From Phaeovulum sp. (GTDB lineage: Bacteria; Pseudomonadota; Alphaproteobacteria; Rhodobacterales; Rhodobacteraceae), in NCBI RefSeq assembly GCF_030684035.1, contig NZ_JAUXPI010000052.1, positions 1-47,907 of the forward strand: DNA of 47,907 bases. Reading direction: 5' to 3'. Numbering within the stretch: position 1 is the stretch's first letter; each line of letters begins with the position of its first letter. A program made the position numbers and the translations under genes. Below the pieces are notes generated by a model. It did no database searches. It was not told the origin of the DNA and saw only the letters and a program-made list of their open reading frames with translations. Shown piece by piece: positions 24,725 through 34,764 of this stretch.

Positions 24725-25726
24725 ATGACCCCGCTTGTTGACCCCTTTGGCCGCGCGATCAGCTACCTGCGCCTTTCGGTTACCGATCGCTGCGATTTTC
24801 GCTGCACCTATTGCATGGCCGAACACATGCAGTTTCTACCCAAGCGCGACCTGCTGACGCTTGAGGAGTTGGAACGGCTCAGTTCCGCCTTCATCGGGCT
24901 GGGGGCGCGCAGGCTGCGCATCACCGGCGGCGAACCTTTGGTGCGCAAGGGCATCATGACGCTGTTCCGGTCACTGTCGCGGCATCTGGCGACGGGCGCG
25001 CTTGACGAATTGACGGTAACCACCAACGGCTCGCAACTGGCGCGTTATGCGGCGGAATTGGCGGAATGCGGGGTGCGGCGGGTGAATGTGTCGCTCGATA
25101 CGCTTGATGCCAAAAAGTTCGCTGAAATCACCCGCTGGGGCCACCTGCCGCAGGTGCTTGATGGCATTGCCGCTGCGAAAGCTGCGGGGCTTTCGGTCAA
25201 GATCAACGCGGTGGCGCTCAAGGGCTTCAACGAGGACGAGCTTTTCACCCTCATCGAATGGTGCGCCGCCGAAGGCCACGACCTCACCTTCATCGAGGTG
25301 ATGCCGATGGGTGAGTTTGGCGAGGCGGTCCGGCTCGATCAATACTGGCCGCTTTCGGATCTGCGCGCCCGGCTGGCGACGCGCTACACGATCAATGCCT
25401 TGTCCGAGCGCACCGGCGGTCCGGCAAGCTATGTGCGGCTTGCTGAAACCGGCCAGAAAATCGGCTTCATCACGCCGCTTACGCATAATTTCTGCGAAAG
25501 TTGCAACCGGGTCCGCGTCACCTGCACCGGCGAGATGTTCATGTGCCTTGGCCAGGAAGACATGGCCGACCTGCGCGCGCCACTTCGCGCCGACACCGAC
25601 GATACGCTGCTGGTTGCCGCAATCCGTGCCGCCATTGCCCGCAAACCCAAAGGCCATGATTTCGACTATTCGCGCGCCCATGTTGGCGGTGCAATCAGCC
25701 GCACGATGAGCCATACTGGCGGTTGA
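24725..25726 (+). CDS. moaA: GTP 3',8-cyclase MoaA
   Basis: This radical SAM enzyme converts GTP to 3',8-cyclo-7,8-dihydro-GTP, the first step of molybdenum cofactor synthesis, with MoaC acting next. The 333 residues show the N-terminal [4Fe-4S] motif (Cys23, Cys27, Cys30) for SAM cleavage, TGGEPLVR, the SLDTLD motif, and the C-terminal second cluster ligands (Cys257, Cys260, Cys274) that bind GTP. The conserved terminal Gly-Gly is present. The length is normal for the family. No other moa genes are nearby. It diverges from the spike module across 283 bases in which I see no recognisable riboswitch or gene. Confidence 0.97.
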   Translation: MTPLVDPFGRAISYLRLSVTDRCDFRCTYCMAEHMQFLPKRDLLTLEELERLSSAFIGLGARRLRITGGEPLVRKGIMTLFRSLSRHLATGALDELTVTTNGSQLARYAAELAECGVRRVNVSLDTLDAKKFAEITRWGHLPQVLDGIAAAKAAGLSVKINAVALKGFNEDELFTLIEWCAAEGHDLTFIEVMPMGEFGEAVRLDQYWPLSDLRARLATRYTINALSERTGGPASYVRLAETGQKIGFITPLTHNFCESCNRVRVTCTGEMFMCLGQEDMADLRAPLRADTDDTLLVAAIRAAIARKPKGHDFDYSRAHVGGAISRTMSHTGG

Positions 25727-25809
25727 GGCCCATCGCGGCACTGACATGGGTCAACGCGCAAGACCACGATTTGCGCCAGACTGCCAGCGTAACCCGCAAA
25801 GGAGGCCCC

Positions 25810-26217
25810 ATGTATAAAAACATCCTAGTGCCCGTCGCTTTCGACCATGACCAGAGCCCCGATGCGGCGCTGGCGGTGGCCGCAAAGCTGGCAGACAAGG
25901 GCGCGCGCATCACGCTTTTGCATGTGATGGAAGAGGTTCCCGCCTACGCCATCGACTATTTGCCCGAGGGCTACATGCAGAACCTCGGCGAAGCGATAGA
26001 GGCCGAGCTTGCGGCGCTTGCTGCCAAGTCTCCGGGGGTGACCCCGGCGCTCGCTCGCGGTGCCGCAGGCCCGGCAATACTTGCCTGGGCCGAGGACAAC
26101 GAGGCCGATTGCATCATCATCGCCTCGCACCGGCCGGGGCTTTCGGACTATTTCCTCGGCTCCACCGCTTCGCGGGTGGTGCGCCACGCCAAATGCGCGG
26201 TGCATGTGCTGCGCTGA
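25810..26217 (+). CDS. Universal stress protein (UspA family)
   Basis: The 135-residue protein is a single Usp domain with the start YKNILVPVAFDHDQS, the central LLHVMEEVP strand and a C-terminal region ADCIIIASHRPGLSDYFLGSTASRVVRHAKCAVHVLR. The ATP-binding pattern G-2x-G-9x-G(S/T) is partly kept as the HRPG/FLGSTASR loop, suggesting the UspF/UspG type. Members help survival under stress; no specific role is predicted. GGAGG lies four bases before the ATG. It follows moaA by 83 bases and could be co-transcribed or separate. Confidence 0.93.
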   Translation: MYKNILVPVAFDHDQSPDAALAVAAKLADKGARITLLHVMEEVPAYAIDYLPEGYMQNLGEAIEAELAALAAKSPGVTPALARGAAGPAILAWAEDNEADCIIIASHRPGLSDYFLGSTASRVVRHAKCAVHVLR

Positions 26218-26262
26218 GCCAAGTGCCGCCGCACCCTTCTGGCGCGGCGGCAATGCGGCAGT

Positions 26263-27429
26263 TCAGGCGGCGGGCATCCGCTCCTCGACCATTCCGGCAT
26301 ACCAGCTGGAACCGAAGGGAATTGCGTTGTCGTCGAAGTTGTAGGCGGGGTGGTGCACCATCGCCGTGTCGCCGTTGCCGAGGAAAATATAAGCCCCCGG
26401 CCGCGCGTTCAGCATGAAGCTGAAATCTTCGGCCCCCATCAGCGGCGCGGTATCGGCATCGACCCGACCCGAAACCGCCTGCGCGACCTTCACTGCATGT
26501 TCGGTGTTTTCCGGCGCATTCATCGTTACCGGATAACCGCGCTGGTAATCGACCTTCGCGGTTGCACCAAAAGCCGCTGCCGTACCCTCGGCCAGCGCCT
26601 TCACCCGCGCCTCGACGAAATCCTGCACGGCCGGGTCCATGGTGCGCACGGTGCCACGCAGCAGCACCGTTTGCGGGATCACGTTGAACGCTTCGGATTC
26701 GGTGCGGAAGGTGCAGATCGAAACCACCACCTGTTTCAGCGGATCGACGTTGCGCGAGGCGATCGACTGCATCGCCACCACGATCTGCGCGGCGACCAGC
26801 GTGGTATCGATGGTTTCATGCGGTTTGGCGGCGTGCCCACCCTTGCCGGTCACCACCACCTCGAACTGGTCCGCCGCCGCCATCAGCGCGCCGGGGCGGA
26901 TCGAGAACTGGCCGACCGGTATGCCCGGCATGTTGTGCATGCCGTACACCTCCTGAATGCCCCAGCGCTCCATCATGCCGTCATTCACCATCTCGCGGCC
27001 GCCGCCGCCGCCTTCTTCCGCTGGCTGGAAGATCAGCACCGCGGTGCCATCGAAGTTGCGCGTCTCGCTCAGGTATTTCGCGGCACCCAGCAGCATCGCG
27101 GTATGCCCGTCATGGCCGCAGGCATGCATCTTGCCGGGGGTTTTCGAGGCGTAGGGCAGCCCGGTCGCCTCGATGATCGGCAGCGCATCCATATCGGCGC
27201 GCAGCCCGATGACGCGGCCCTTGGCATCGGTCTTGCCCTTGATCACGGCAACGACGCCGGTCTTGCCGATGCCTTCCACCACCTCGTCGCAGCCAAAGCC
27301 GCGCAGCAGGTCGGCCACCTTTGCGGCAGTGCGGTGGACATCGAACAAGAGTTCGGGGTTCTCATGAAAATCGCGCCGCCAGGCGGTGATTTCGGGCAAA
27401 AGCTCGGCAAAACGGTTCTTGGGGGGCAT
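26263..27429 (-). CDS. M20 family metallo-amidohydrolase (hippurate hydrolase-like)
   Basis: The 388-residue cytoplasmic enzyme belongs to peptidase family M20D (HipO/amidohydrolase), which removes acyl groups from N-acyl amino acids. Metal-site motifs include the HACGHDGHTAML segment and AEEGGGGGREM, with the FHENPELLFDVHRTA N-terminus and the usual inserted dimerisation domain (about 185-300, FEVVVTGKGGHAAKPHE). The start has AGGAG six bases before ATG. It follows the ArgE-like M20 gene on the same strand by 126 bases, and a five-gene peptide importer lies divergently beyond, suggesting use of imported peptides or acyl-amino acids. The exact substrate is unknown. Confidence 0.92.
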   Translation of the reverse strand: MPPKNRFAELLPEITAWRRDFHENPELLFDVHRTAAKVADLLRGFGCDEVVEGIGKTGVVAVIKGKTDAKGRVIGLRADMDALPIIEATGLPYASKTPGKMHACGHDGHTAMLLGAAKYLSETRNFDGTAVLIFQPAEEGGGGGREMVNDGMMERWGIQEVYGMHNMPGIPVGQFSIRPGALMAAADQFEVVVTGKGGHAAKPHETIDTTLVAAQIVVAMQSIASRNVDPLKQVVVSICTFRTESEAFNVIPQTVLLRGTVRTMDPAVQDFVEARVKALAEGTAAAFGATAKVDYQRGYPVTMNAPENTEHAVKVAQAVSGRVDADTAPLMGAEDFSFMLNARPGAYIFLGNGDTAMVHHPAYNFDDNAIPFGSSWYAGMVEERMPAA

Positions 27430-27555
27430 TTGAGGCTCCTGAGTTTCGGGCGGCACCGGCCGCGACCTTGCCAGCCTGAGCCAAGGCGCGGGCAGTGGCA
27501 AGCCGTCACGCGCAGCCCGGTCCCGTTTCCAAGCCCCGGCGGCAACCAAGTCGGC

Positions 27556-28716
27556 TCACTTGCACAGCCCCGCGACCAGATCCTCCATGAAATCCCAACC
27601 TGCGCGGAACTGCGCCACGGTCAGGTATTCGTCGGCCTGATGCGCCTGCGCGATGTCGCCGGGGCCGCAGACCACCGCCGACCAGCCGCGCACCTGAAAC
27701 TGCCCGGCCTCGGTGCCATAGCTGACCACATGGCGGGCGTTGTCTCCGGTAAGCGCGCGCGCAAGGGCCTCGGCGGCACCCTGCGTTTCGGGTGCCAGCG
27801 GCGGCACCACGAAGCGTTCGTCAACGTCGATCCCCGCCTCGGGGCGCACCGCCTGCATCTCGGCCTCTACCTCGGCCACCTTGGCGTAAAAGGCCTGCCG
27901 CCAGTGGTCGGGGTCTTCGCCCGGCACAACCCGAAAGTCGATGCCGAACTCGCAGGCACCTGCGGTAATGTTGTGCGCGGTGCCGCCCGAAATCTGCCCG
28001 CTGTGCACCGTGGTCCACGGCGGGTTGAACATCGCCGCCAGCGGCCCCGGCCTGGCCGCCCGGTTTGCGGCGTTCTGTTCATTGACCCATGCGAGCAGCT
28101 TCGCGCCTTCGAGAATCGCGCTCACCCCTTCGTGCATGATCGAGCTGTGCACCTCGTAGCCCCGCACCCGCAGCCAATAGGCCATGCCGCCCTTGTGGCC
28201 GGTGACGACCTTCATCATCGTCGGCTCACCGACGATCACGGCGCTGGCGCGTGGCAGCGCTGCCATGGCGTCGATCATCGGGATACAGGCAATACAGCCC
28301 AGTTCCTCGTCGTGGCTGAGCGCCAGTTGCAGCGGCCGCTTCACCCCGCGCCGCTTCGCCAGCACCAGCGCGGCAAGGGCGAGCGCATCGAACCCCTTCA
28401 TGTCGCAGGTACCACGGCCATAAAGCCGCCCGTCGCGCTCGGTCACGGTGAACGGGTCCGAGGTCCATGCCTGCCCGTCAACCGGCACCACGTCGGAATG
28501 GCCCGAAAGCACCACGCCCCCCGGCAGCGCCGGCCCCACTTGCGCATAAAGGCTGGCTTTTCTCCCGTCAGGCGAAGGAACCACCTGCGCGCTGATGCCT
28601 TGCGCTTCAAGCCAGCCCCGAACCCATTCGATCAGGTCAAGATTGCTGTCTCGGCTGACGCTGGGGAAGGCGACAAGCCGATCGAGCAGCATGCGGGCAG
28701 TGGCAAGGTCTGGCAA
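27556..28716 (-). CDS. argE: Acetylornithine deacetylase-like M20 hydrolase (ArgE family)
   Basis: The protein of 386 residues matches ArgE, which hydrolyses N-acetylornithine to ornithine and acetate. Motifs are LSGHSDVVPVDGQAW with metal His, GRGTCDMKGFDA with bridging Asp, SHDEELGCIA with the catalytic Glu, VGEPTMM, and the C-terminal YGTEAGQFQ metal ligand region. I place the start at a TTG with GGAGG five bases upstream, because the frame extends further without homology. An arginine biosynthesis role is the family default; in many Rhodobacteraceae several ArgE paralogues exist and some act on other acyl amino acids, which is possible here next to a peptide importer. Confidence 0.87.
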   Translation of the reverse strand: MPDLATARMLLDRLVAFPSVSRDSNLDLIEWVRGWLEAQGISAQVVPSPDGRKASLYAQVGPALPGGVVLSGHSDVVPVDGQAWTSDPFTVTERDGRLYGRGTCDMKGFDALALAALVLAKRRGVKRPLQLALSHDEELGCIACIPMIDAMAALPRASAVIVGEPTMMKVVTGHKGGMAYWLRVRGYEVHSSIMHEGVSAILEGAKLLAWVNEQNAANRAARPGPLAAMFNPPWTTVHSGQISGGTAHNITAGACEFGIDFRVVPGEDPDHWRQAFYAKVAEVEAEMQAVRPEAGIDVDERFVVPPLAPETQGAAEALARALTGDNARHVVSYGTEAGQFQVRGWSAVVCGPGDIAQAHQADEYLTVAQFRAGWDFMEDLVAGLCK

Positions 28717-28932
28717 TGTATCCTCCGGGTTGCGCCAGGCAGGCTGCGCTGCGCGCCGTCGAAGTTCAACCCCCAGCCTCGCCTCCATGCAGGGGATATT
28801 TCTTTGCGGAACAGCGGCAGAATCGAACTTGCGTGAGCGCTAAAAATCTCTAACACTGGCAAGAATGCGGCCACTGGGGGGCCGCGTCCTGCACTGCAAA
28901 GAATAACAATAACAACGAACTGGGAGCAATCC

Positions 28933-29934
28933 ATGCCCGATGGGGCGCAAGCTGTCCTTCACGTCGAGGGGTTGAAGACCGTCTTCAAGGTCCGTGGCGG
29001 TGAGGTTCATGCCGTCAATTCGGTGAGCTTCGACATCAAGCCGAGCGAGCTTTTGGGTGTGGTGGGCGAGTCCGGTTCGGGCAAGTCGGTCACCATGATG
29101 TCGCTTCTGGGGCTGTTGCCCTCGCCCCCTGCCGAGGTCCGCGAAGGCCGGGTGATGTTCGACGGGCGCGATCTTCTGAAGTGCTCGCCCAAGGAATTGC
29201 GCGAAGTGCGCGGGCTTGGCGTCGGATTCATCTTTCAAGACCCGATGACCTCGCTCAACCCGGTGTTCACCATCGGCTTCCAACTTATGGAGCCGTTGCG
29301 CCGCCACCTTGGCATGAACAAGACCGAGGCCCGCAAACGCGCGCAGGAGCTTCTGGAGCTGGTCAATATTCCCGATGCCGGGCAACGTCTTGGCGACTAC
29401 CCGCACCAGTTCTCCGGCGGGATGCGGCAACGGGTGATGATTGCCATTGCCCTCGCCTGCGACCCCAAGGTGCTGATTGCCGACGAGCCGACCACCGCGC
29501 TTGATGTGACCATTCAGGCGCAGATACTGGAACTGATCCGCGAGTTGCGGCAAAAGCTCGGCATGGCAATTGTCTGGATCACCCATGATCTGGGCGTGAT
29601 CGCAGGCATCGCCGACCGGGTGATGGTGATGTATGGCGGCCAGATCGTGGAGCAGGCACCGGTGCGCGAGCTTTTTGCGCATCCGCGCCATCCCTATACG
29701 CGGGCGCTTCTGAAAACCGTACCCTCGGTGCTTGGCAAACGTGCCGCGAAGCTCAACGTGATCGAGGGCCAGCCGCCGATGCTGATCGAAACCCCCGCCT
29801 CCTGCCCGTTCCGCCCGCGCTGCGTGCATGCGGTCGAGCGGTGCGCGCGGGAAAACCCGCTTCGCCGCCCGGTCGGAAATGGCCATGACGTCGCCTGTTT
29901 CCGGGATTTTGATGCCAGCGGGGCGGTTACATGA
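28933..29934 (+). CDS. Peptide ABC transporter ATP-binding protein (DppD/OppD)
   Basis: The 333-residue ATPase contains Walker A GESGSGKS (about 50-57), Q-loop [11 protein letters not shown], signature FSGGMRQR, Walker [12 protein letters not shown], switch WITHDLG and the C-terminal oligopeptide-transporter domain (about 240-325) with CPFRPRC and a further Cys, which bind a [4Fe-4S] cluster in this family. The start ATG follows GGGAG. It is the first gene of a five-gene operon and forms the nucleotide-binding heterodimer with the next product. The 216-base gap upstream should hold the promoter; I see only a weak candidate there. Confidence 0.95.
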   Translation: MPDGAQAVLHVEGLKTVFKVRGGEVHAVNSVSFDIKPSELLGVVGESGSGKSVTMMSLLGLLPSPPAEVREGRVMFDGRDLLKCSPKELREVRGLGVGFIFQDPMTSLNPVFTIGFQLMEPLRRHLGMNKTEARKRAQELLELVNIPDAGQRLGDYPHQFSGGMRQRVMIAIALACDPKVLIADEPTTALDVTIQAQILELIRELRQKLGMAIVWITHDLGVIAGIADRVMVMYGGQIVEQAPVRELFAHPRHPYTRALLKTVPSVLGKRAAKLNVIEGQPPMLIETPASCPFRPRCVHAVERCARENPLRRPVGNGHDVACFRDFDASGAVT

Positions 29935-29955
29935 CCCGCGCGCGGAGTGCAGCCC

Positions 29956-31038
29956 ATGTTTGACCACGCACCCTCGCAAAAGACGCTGGTCGAGGTTGAC
30001 GGGCTGAAATTGTATTTCCCGATCACCGCAGGCCTGTTCCGGCGCCGGGTCGGTGACGTGAAGGCGGTCGATGGCGTCAGCTTCAATATCTATCAGGGCG
30101 AGACGCTCGGTCTGGTGGGGGAATCGGGCTGCGGCAAGTCCACCTGCGGGCGCGCGCTCTTGCGGCTTTACAATGTCACCGATGGCTCGATCCGCATTGG
30201 CGGTGTCGATATTGCCAGGCTCAGCGCCGATGCGCTGCGCCGGATGCGGCCGACCATGCAGATGGTGTTTCAGGATCCGCAGGCAAGCCTCAACCCGCGC
30301 ATGACGGTGGCGGGCATCATTGGCGAGCCGCTGGACGAGCACACCACCCTCAGCCGCGCTGAAAAGCTGGCGCGGATTTACGAGCTGATGGATGCCGTCG
30401 GCCTCAGCCGCGATTTTGCCAACCGCTACCCGCATGCGTTTTCGGGCGGGCAGCGGCAGCGCATCGGCATTGCCCGGGCGCTGGCGCTGAACCCGAGGTT
30501 CATCGTTTGTGACGAGCCGATTGCGGCGCTCGATGTCTCGATTCAGGCGCAGGTGGTCAACCTCCTGGAGGAGTTGCAGGACCGGCTTGGGCTGACCTAC
30601 CTTTTCATCAGCCATGATCTGAGCATGGTGCGCCATATCGCTGACCGCGTGGCGGTGATGTATCTGGGCAAGATCGTCGAGCTGGCCACGCGCGAGGCGC
30701 TTTATGAACGCCCGATGCACCCCTACACGCAGGCGCTCTTGTCTGCGGTGCCCGAGCCGGACCCGGTGCACGAGGCAAGCCGCCGCCGCATCATTCTGAC
30801 CGGCGATGTGCCCTCGCCTGCCAATCCGCCGCAGGGCTGCAACTTCTGCACGCGCTGCCCGAAGGTGATGGATATCTGTCGCCGGGTGGAACCGGCGAGC
30901 CGCGAACTTGAACCGGGCCGCTTCGTGGCCTGTCACCTTTACGAAACCGCAACGACCGCCGGGGCAACGGCGGCAGAGAACGGATCAGGCAAGACCCGCT
31001 TGAGCACCAACAATCCAACTACCCAACAAGGAGTCTGA
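29956..31038 (+). CDS. Peptide ABC transporter ATP-binding protein (DppF/OppF)
   Basis: The 360-residue ATPase has [12 protein letters not shown] at the N-terminus (a DppF hallmark), Walker [22 protein letters not shown], signature FSGGQRQR, Walker [19 protein letters not shown] and the C-terminal domain with GCNFCTRCP, matching the cluster-binding Cys set. I start it at ATG 29956, with GGAG eight bases upstream, rather than the GTG at 29947. It begins 21 bases after the DppD-type stop and is followed by the binding-protein gene after one base, so the genes are tightly linked. Confidence 0.95.
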   Translation: MFDHAPSQKTLVEVDGLKLYFPITAGLFRRRVGDVKAVDGVSFNIYQGETLGLVGESGCGKSTCGRALLRLYNVTDGSIRIGGVDIARLSADALRRMRPTMQMVFQDPQASLNPRMTVAGIIGEPLDEHTTLSRAEKLARIYELMDAVGLSRDFANRYPHAFSGGQRQRIGIARALALNPRFIVCDEPIAALDVSIQAQVVNLLEELQDRLGLTYLFISHDLSMVRHIADRVAVMYLGKIVELATREALYERPMHPYTQALLSAVPEPDPVHEASRRRIILTGDVPSPANPPQGCNFCTRCPKVMDICRRVEPASRELEPGRFVACHLYETATTAGATAAENGSGKTRLSTNNPTTQQGV

Positions 31039-31039
31039 C

Positions 31040-32740
31040 ATGAAACTGAGAACCGCCCTTCTGGGCGCGGCTGCGTGCTTCGCGCTCGCCCCCGCCGCCT
31101 ACGCCGAACGCGGCACCGACGGCCAGGTGAACATCATCTACTGGCAAGCGGTATCAACGCTGAACCCCTACCTTTCCTCGGGCACCAAGGACGTGGAAAC
31201 CGCAAGCCTGGTGATCGAACCGCTGGCGGGCTTCAACGAAAAGGGCGAGGTCATCCCGCGCCTTGCCGCCGAAGTCCCGACCGTCGAAAACGGTGGCGTG
31301 TCGGCCGACCTGACCTCGATCACCTGGAAGCTGAAGCCGGGCCTCCTGTGGTCCGACGGCACCCCGGTAACCTCGGCCGACGTGGTGTTTTCGGCGAATT
31401 ACTGCATGGACCCCGCCGGTGGCTGCGCCCAGCTGGCGCGCTATGAAGGCATCAAAACGGTCGAAGCACTTGACGATCTGACCGTCAAGGTCACCTACAA
31501 CGAGCCGCGCCCGAACCCCTACACCGCCTTTGTCGGCTCCACCTCGCCGATCATTCAGGCGGCGCAGTTCGCCAATTGCTCTGGCGCTGCCGCGTCGAGC
31601 TGCACCGATCAGAACTTTGCCCCGATCGGCACCGGCCCGTTCCGGGTGACCGGCTTCCGCACCAACGACGTGGTGCAGATGGAAGCCAACCCGAACTACC
31701 GCGACCCGACCAAACCGGCGTTTGCGACGCTGACAGTCAAGGGCGGCGGCGAAGCTGCTGCGGCGGCACGGGCGGTGATGGAAACCGGCGAGTTCGACTA
31801 TGCCTGGAACACCCAGATCTCGCCCGAAGTGCAGGGCCAGATGACGGCGGGCGGCAAGGGCCAGTTCATCTATGCTTTCGGCACGCTGGTCGAGCGCATC
31901 GAAATGAACTTGACCGATCCTTCGGCCTCGCTGCCTGAAGGCCAGCGCGCGACTTCGGCGCATCCGCACCCGATCCTGTCTGACTTGCGCGTGCGCAAGG
32001 CGCTCAGCATGGCGATCGACCGCGACGTGCTGGTGGAAATCGGCTACGGCAACGCCGGTCGCGCCACCTGCAACCTGGTCCCGGCACCGGCGGCCTATGC
32101 CTCGGACAACACCGATTGCCTGGTGCAGGATGTCGAAGGTGCAAAGGCGCTGCTGACCGAAGCCGGCTGGGTGCCGGGGCCGGATGGCGTGCGGGTGAAA
32201 GACGGGATGCGCCTGAAGCTGCTCTACCAGACCTCGGTCAACGCCGTTCGCCAGGACTTCCAGGCGATCATCAAGCAGTGGTGGAACGAGATCGGTGTCG
32301 AGGTCGAACTGAAGGCGATCGACGCGGGCGTGTATTTCGGCGGTGACGCGGGTTCGCCCGACACCTTCCAGAAGTTCTATTCCGACGTCGAGATGTATGC
32401 CAACAACTTCGACGGCACCGACCCCGAGCCCTACCTTGCGCAATACACCTGCGAAAAGGCACCCTCGCCCGCAACCCAATGGCAGGGCGAGAACATCAAC
32501 CGTTTCTGCGACCCGGCCTATGATGCCCTGATCGTGGAACTTGGCCGCACCGGCGAAATGGGCAAACGCGCCGAGATAGCCAAGCGTCTGAACGAGATGC
32601 TGACCAAGGATACCTATACCGTGGTGCCGCTGGTTGACCGTGGCCGGCTTTCGGCGCACGCGCTTTCGCTTGGTGGCGTGGTGCTGAACACCTGGGACAG
32701 CGAGCTTTGGAACGTTTCGGACTGGTATCGGATCAAGTGA
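31040..32740 (+). CDS. Peptide ABC transporter substrate-binding protein (SBP_bac_5)
   Basis: The 566-residue precursor has a signal peptide (about 1-22, ending AYA) and belongs to the DppA/OppA family of periplasmic peptide-binding proteins. The pattern TLNPYLSSGTKDVETASLVIEPLAGF, a WSDGTPVTSADVVFS segment, GTGPFRVTGF, and VRKALSMAIDRD are family landmarks. Four extra Cys (about 115-120 and 179-186) may form disulfides. AAGGAG lies before the ATG. The neighbouring M20 hydrolases suggest peptides or N-acyl amino acids; the ligand is not predictable from sequence. A stem-loop at 32755-32786 follows, separating it from the permease genes. Confidence 0.93.
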   Translation: MKLRTALLGAAACFALAPAAYAERGTDGQVNIIYWQAVSTLNPYLSSGTKDVETASLVIEPLAGFNEKGEVIPRLAAEVPTVENGGVSADLTSITWKLKPGLLWSDGTPVTSADVVFSANYCMDPAGGCAQLARYEGIKTVEALDDLTVKVTYNEPRPNPYTAFVGSTSPIIQAAQFANCSGAAASSCTDQNFAPIGTGPFRVTGFRTNDVVQMEANPNYRDPTKPAFATLTVKGGGEAAAAARAVMETGEFDYAWNTQISPEVQGQMTAGGKGQFIYAFGTLVERIEMNLTDPSASLPEGQRATSAHPHPILSDLRVRKALSMAIDRDVLVEIGYGNAGRATCNLVPAPAAYASDNTDCLVQDVEGAKALLTEAGWVPGPDGVRVKDGMRLKLLYQTSVNAVRQDFQAIIKQWWNEIGVEVELKAIDAGVYFGGDAGSPDTFQKFYSDVEMYANNFDGTDPEPYLAQYTCEKAPSPATQWQGENINRFCDPAYDALIVELGRTGEMGKRAEIAKRLNEMLTKDTYTVVPLVDRGRLSAHALSLGGVVLNTWDSELWNVSDWYRIK

Positions 32741-32754
32741 TCTGACCCCTTCCC

Positions 32755-32792
32755 GCGCCGCCCCTGCCCTTGTGCCGGGGCGGCGCATCTTT
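32755..32792 (+). terminator. Intercistronic stem-loop between binding protein and permease
   Basis: GCGCCGCCCC (32755-32764) pairs perfectly with GGGGCGGCGC (32777-32786) over a 12-base loop and is followed by ATCTTT. The weak T-run suggests partial termination or 3' end protection, a usual device to make more binding protein than permease. Confidence 0.6.
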
Positions 32793-32819
32793 GACCAAGC
32801 GAGCTGACCCGAGGCACCG

Positions 32820-33827
32820 ATGTTCAACTTTGCCCTGCGACGATTCCTGATCGCGATTCCGACGCTTCTGATCATTTCGCTGGTGATCTTCATGCTTCTG
32901 GAGGCCGCCCCCGGCGACCCGTTGGGGGATGTGCCGCTGACCGTGCCGCCCGACGTGAAGGAAAAGATGCGTGCGGCCCTTGGCCTCGATAGCGCCTGGT
33001 ATGTTCGGTACTTCCTCTGGATGAAGCAGTTCTTCTGGGTCGAGCCGCTGAACCTCGTCGATTATGTGTGGGGCACCGATTACGCCAAAGGCATGCAGAG
33101 GGTGATCTCGTTCCAGTCGCGCCAACCGGTGATGCAGATCATCGCCGAACGGGTGCCGCAGACGCTGACCGTGGTCGGCATGTCCTATCTGATCGGGGTT
33201 TCCATCGCGCTGCCGATCGGCATCTATTCCGCCTATCGCCAATATAGCTGGTTCGACCAGATCGGAACGCTGGTGTCGATGATCGGCTTTTCGGTGCCCA
33301 CCTTCTTTTCGGGTGTGGTGCTGATCATCGTCTTCGCGGTCAAGCTGCACTGGTTCCCCTCGATCTATGACACCACGCACCGGGTCACCGACTGGGCGAG
33401 TTTTCTCAAGCAGGTGCGCCAGATGGCGATGCCGGTAATGGTGCTCTCGCTTTACAATGCCGCGCAGATCAGCCGCTTCATGCGCTCATCGATGCTCGAC
33501 AACCTCAACCAGGATTATGTGCGCACCGCCCGCGCCAAGGGGCTGACAGAGCGCGTCGTGGTGCTCGTGCATGTGCTCAGGAACTCGCTGATTCCGGTTG
33601 TCACCGTCATCGCGCTTGGTGTCCCGACAATCTTCGGCGGCGCGATCATCACCGAGCAGGTGTTCAAGGTGAACGGGCTTGGTCAGCAGCTTATCACCTC
33701 GATCCACTCGAACGACCTGCCGATGGTGATGACGCTGACCTTCATCTTCGCGATCCTGATCGTGACCTTCAACCTGATTGCCGATCTCCTCTACGGCATT
33801 CTCGACCCGAGGATCCGTTATGACTGA
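32820..33827 (+). CDS. Peptide ABC transporter permease (DppB family)
   Basis: The 335-residue inner-membrane protein starts with MFNFALRRFLIAIPTLLIISLVIFML, the typical DppB/OppB first helix, and has about six membrane segments. A long periplasmic part follows the first helix (about 35-100), and the cytoplasmic EAA loop (RTARAKGLTERVVVLVHVLRN) contacts the ATPases. It forms the channel with the 33820-34734 product. Its end overlaps the next start codon by 8 bases. A stem-loop separates it from the binding-protein gene. Confidence 0.95.
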   Translation: MFNFALRRFLIAIPTLLIISLVIFMLLEAAPGDPLGDVPLTVPPDVKEKMRAALGLDSAWYVRYFLWMKQFFWVEPLNLVDYVWGTDYAKGMQRVISFQSRQPVMQIIAERVPQTLTVVGMSYLIGVSIALPIGIYSAYRQYSWFDQIGTLVSMIGFSVPTFFSGVVLIIVFAVKLHWFPSIYDTTHRVTDWASFLKQVRQMAMPVMVLSLYNAAQISRFMRSSMLDNLNQDYVRTARAKGLTERVVVLVHVLRNSLIPVVTVIALGVPTIFGGAIITEQVFKVNGLGQQLITSIHSNDLPMVMTLTFIFAILIVTFNLIADLLYGILDPRIRYD

Positions 33828-34734
33828 TGTCGCCGCCGCCGCCACCAAACGCCGCGCCCCCCGCAACCAGTGGTGGGATGTCTGGGATCAGTTCAAGACC
33901 CACAAGGGCGCGCTGGTTGGCCTTGCGGTGTTCTTCTCGATCCTGGCGCTGATTCTGATCGGGCCGTGGTTCTGGACCCAGGATCCGGGATATGTGAACT
34001 TGCGATCGCGCAACCAGGGTTTTTCGGCGCTGCACCCCTTCGGCACCGACCAGCTTGGCCGCGACATGCTGGCGCGGATCATGGCGGGCGGCAAGGTTTC
34101 GATATCCGTGGGGCTGACCGCCATGCTGCTTTCGATCACGCTTGGCACTACGATCGGGGTGCTGGCAGGCTATTTCAAGCGGCTCGAAAACCTGCTGATG
34201 CGCGGCACCGACCTGTTTTTGGCGCTGCCGCTGCTGCCGCTGCTGCTGCTGATGGTGACGCTCTTTCGCGAGCCGCTGTCGCGCACCTTCGGGCCGGAGA
34301 CCGGGATTTTCATCCTGATCGTCACCGCCATCGGTGCCACCAGCTGGATGCAAAGCGCGCGGATCGTGCGCGGCTCGGTGCTGGCGGTGAAAGAGGCGGA
34401 ATTCGTGCTGGCCGCGCGCTCGATCGGCACCCCGCCCCGGCGCATGATAACCCGCCACATCCTGCCCAACGTGATGAGCCCGATCATGGTTTCGGCCACG
34501 CTCGGCATCGCCAGCGCGATCATCACCGAATCTGCCCTGAGCTTTCTCGGGCTCGGGTTTCCTCCGGACTTTCCGACCTGGGGGCGGCTTTTGTTCGACG
34601 CGGTGGATGCGATGCAGCTTTACCCGGCGCGGGTGATCTTGCCGGGCGTGATGATTTCGCTGACGGTGCTGAGCGTGAACTACATCGGCGACGGTTTGCG
34701 CGACGCGCTCGACCCGCGGATCAGGGGCCGCTGA
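33820..34734 (+). CDS. Peptide ABC transporter permease (DppC family)
   Basis: The 304-residue inner-membrane protein has the DppC-type N-terminal cytoplasmic segment, a membrane helix at about 33-55 (KGALVGLAVFFSILALILI), the conserved HPFGTDQLGRDMLARIMAGGKVS motif and the EAA loop AARSIGTPPRRMITRHILPN before the last helices, ending ALDPRIRG. I start it at MTDVAAAA, whose ATG overlaps the DppB-type stop by 8 bases. It is the last gene of the importer operon and converges with the SseB-type gene. Confidence 0.95.
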   Translation: MTDVAAAATKRRAPRNQWWDVWDQFKTHKGALVGLAVFFSILALILIGPWFWTQDPGYVNLRSRNQGFSALHPFGTDQLGRDMLARIMAGGKVSISVGLTAMLLSITLGTTIGVLAGYFKRLENLLMRGTDLFLALPLLPLLLLMVTLFREPLSRTFGPETGIFILIVTAIGATSWMQSARIVRGSVLAVKEAEFVLAARSIGTPPRRMITRHILPNVMSPIMVSATLGIASAIITESALSFLGLGFPPDFPTWGRLLFDAVDAMQLYPARVILPGVMISLTVLSVNYIGDGLRDALDPRIRGR

Positions 34735-34764
34735 GCCTGCGCTTGCGCGGCGCGGCAACGCGGC

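Noticed and set aside
26350-28836. An 828-codon open frame on the plus strand opposite the two M20 genes
   Set aside because: It mirrors well-supported genes on the other strand, has no recognisable domain and reflects GC-rich codon usage. The same holds for other long antisense frames, such as 49-1428, 7831-9885 and 28840-30936.
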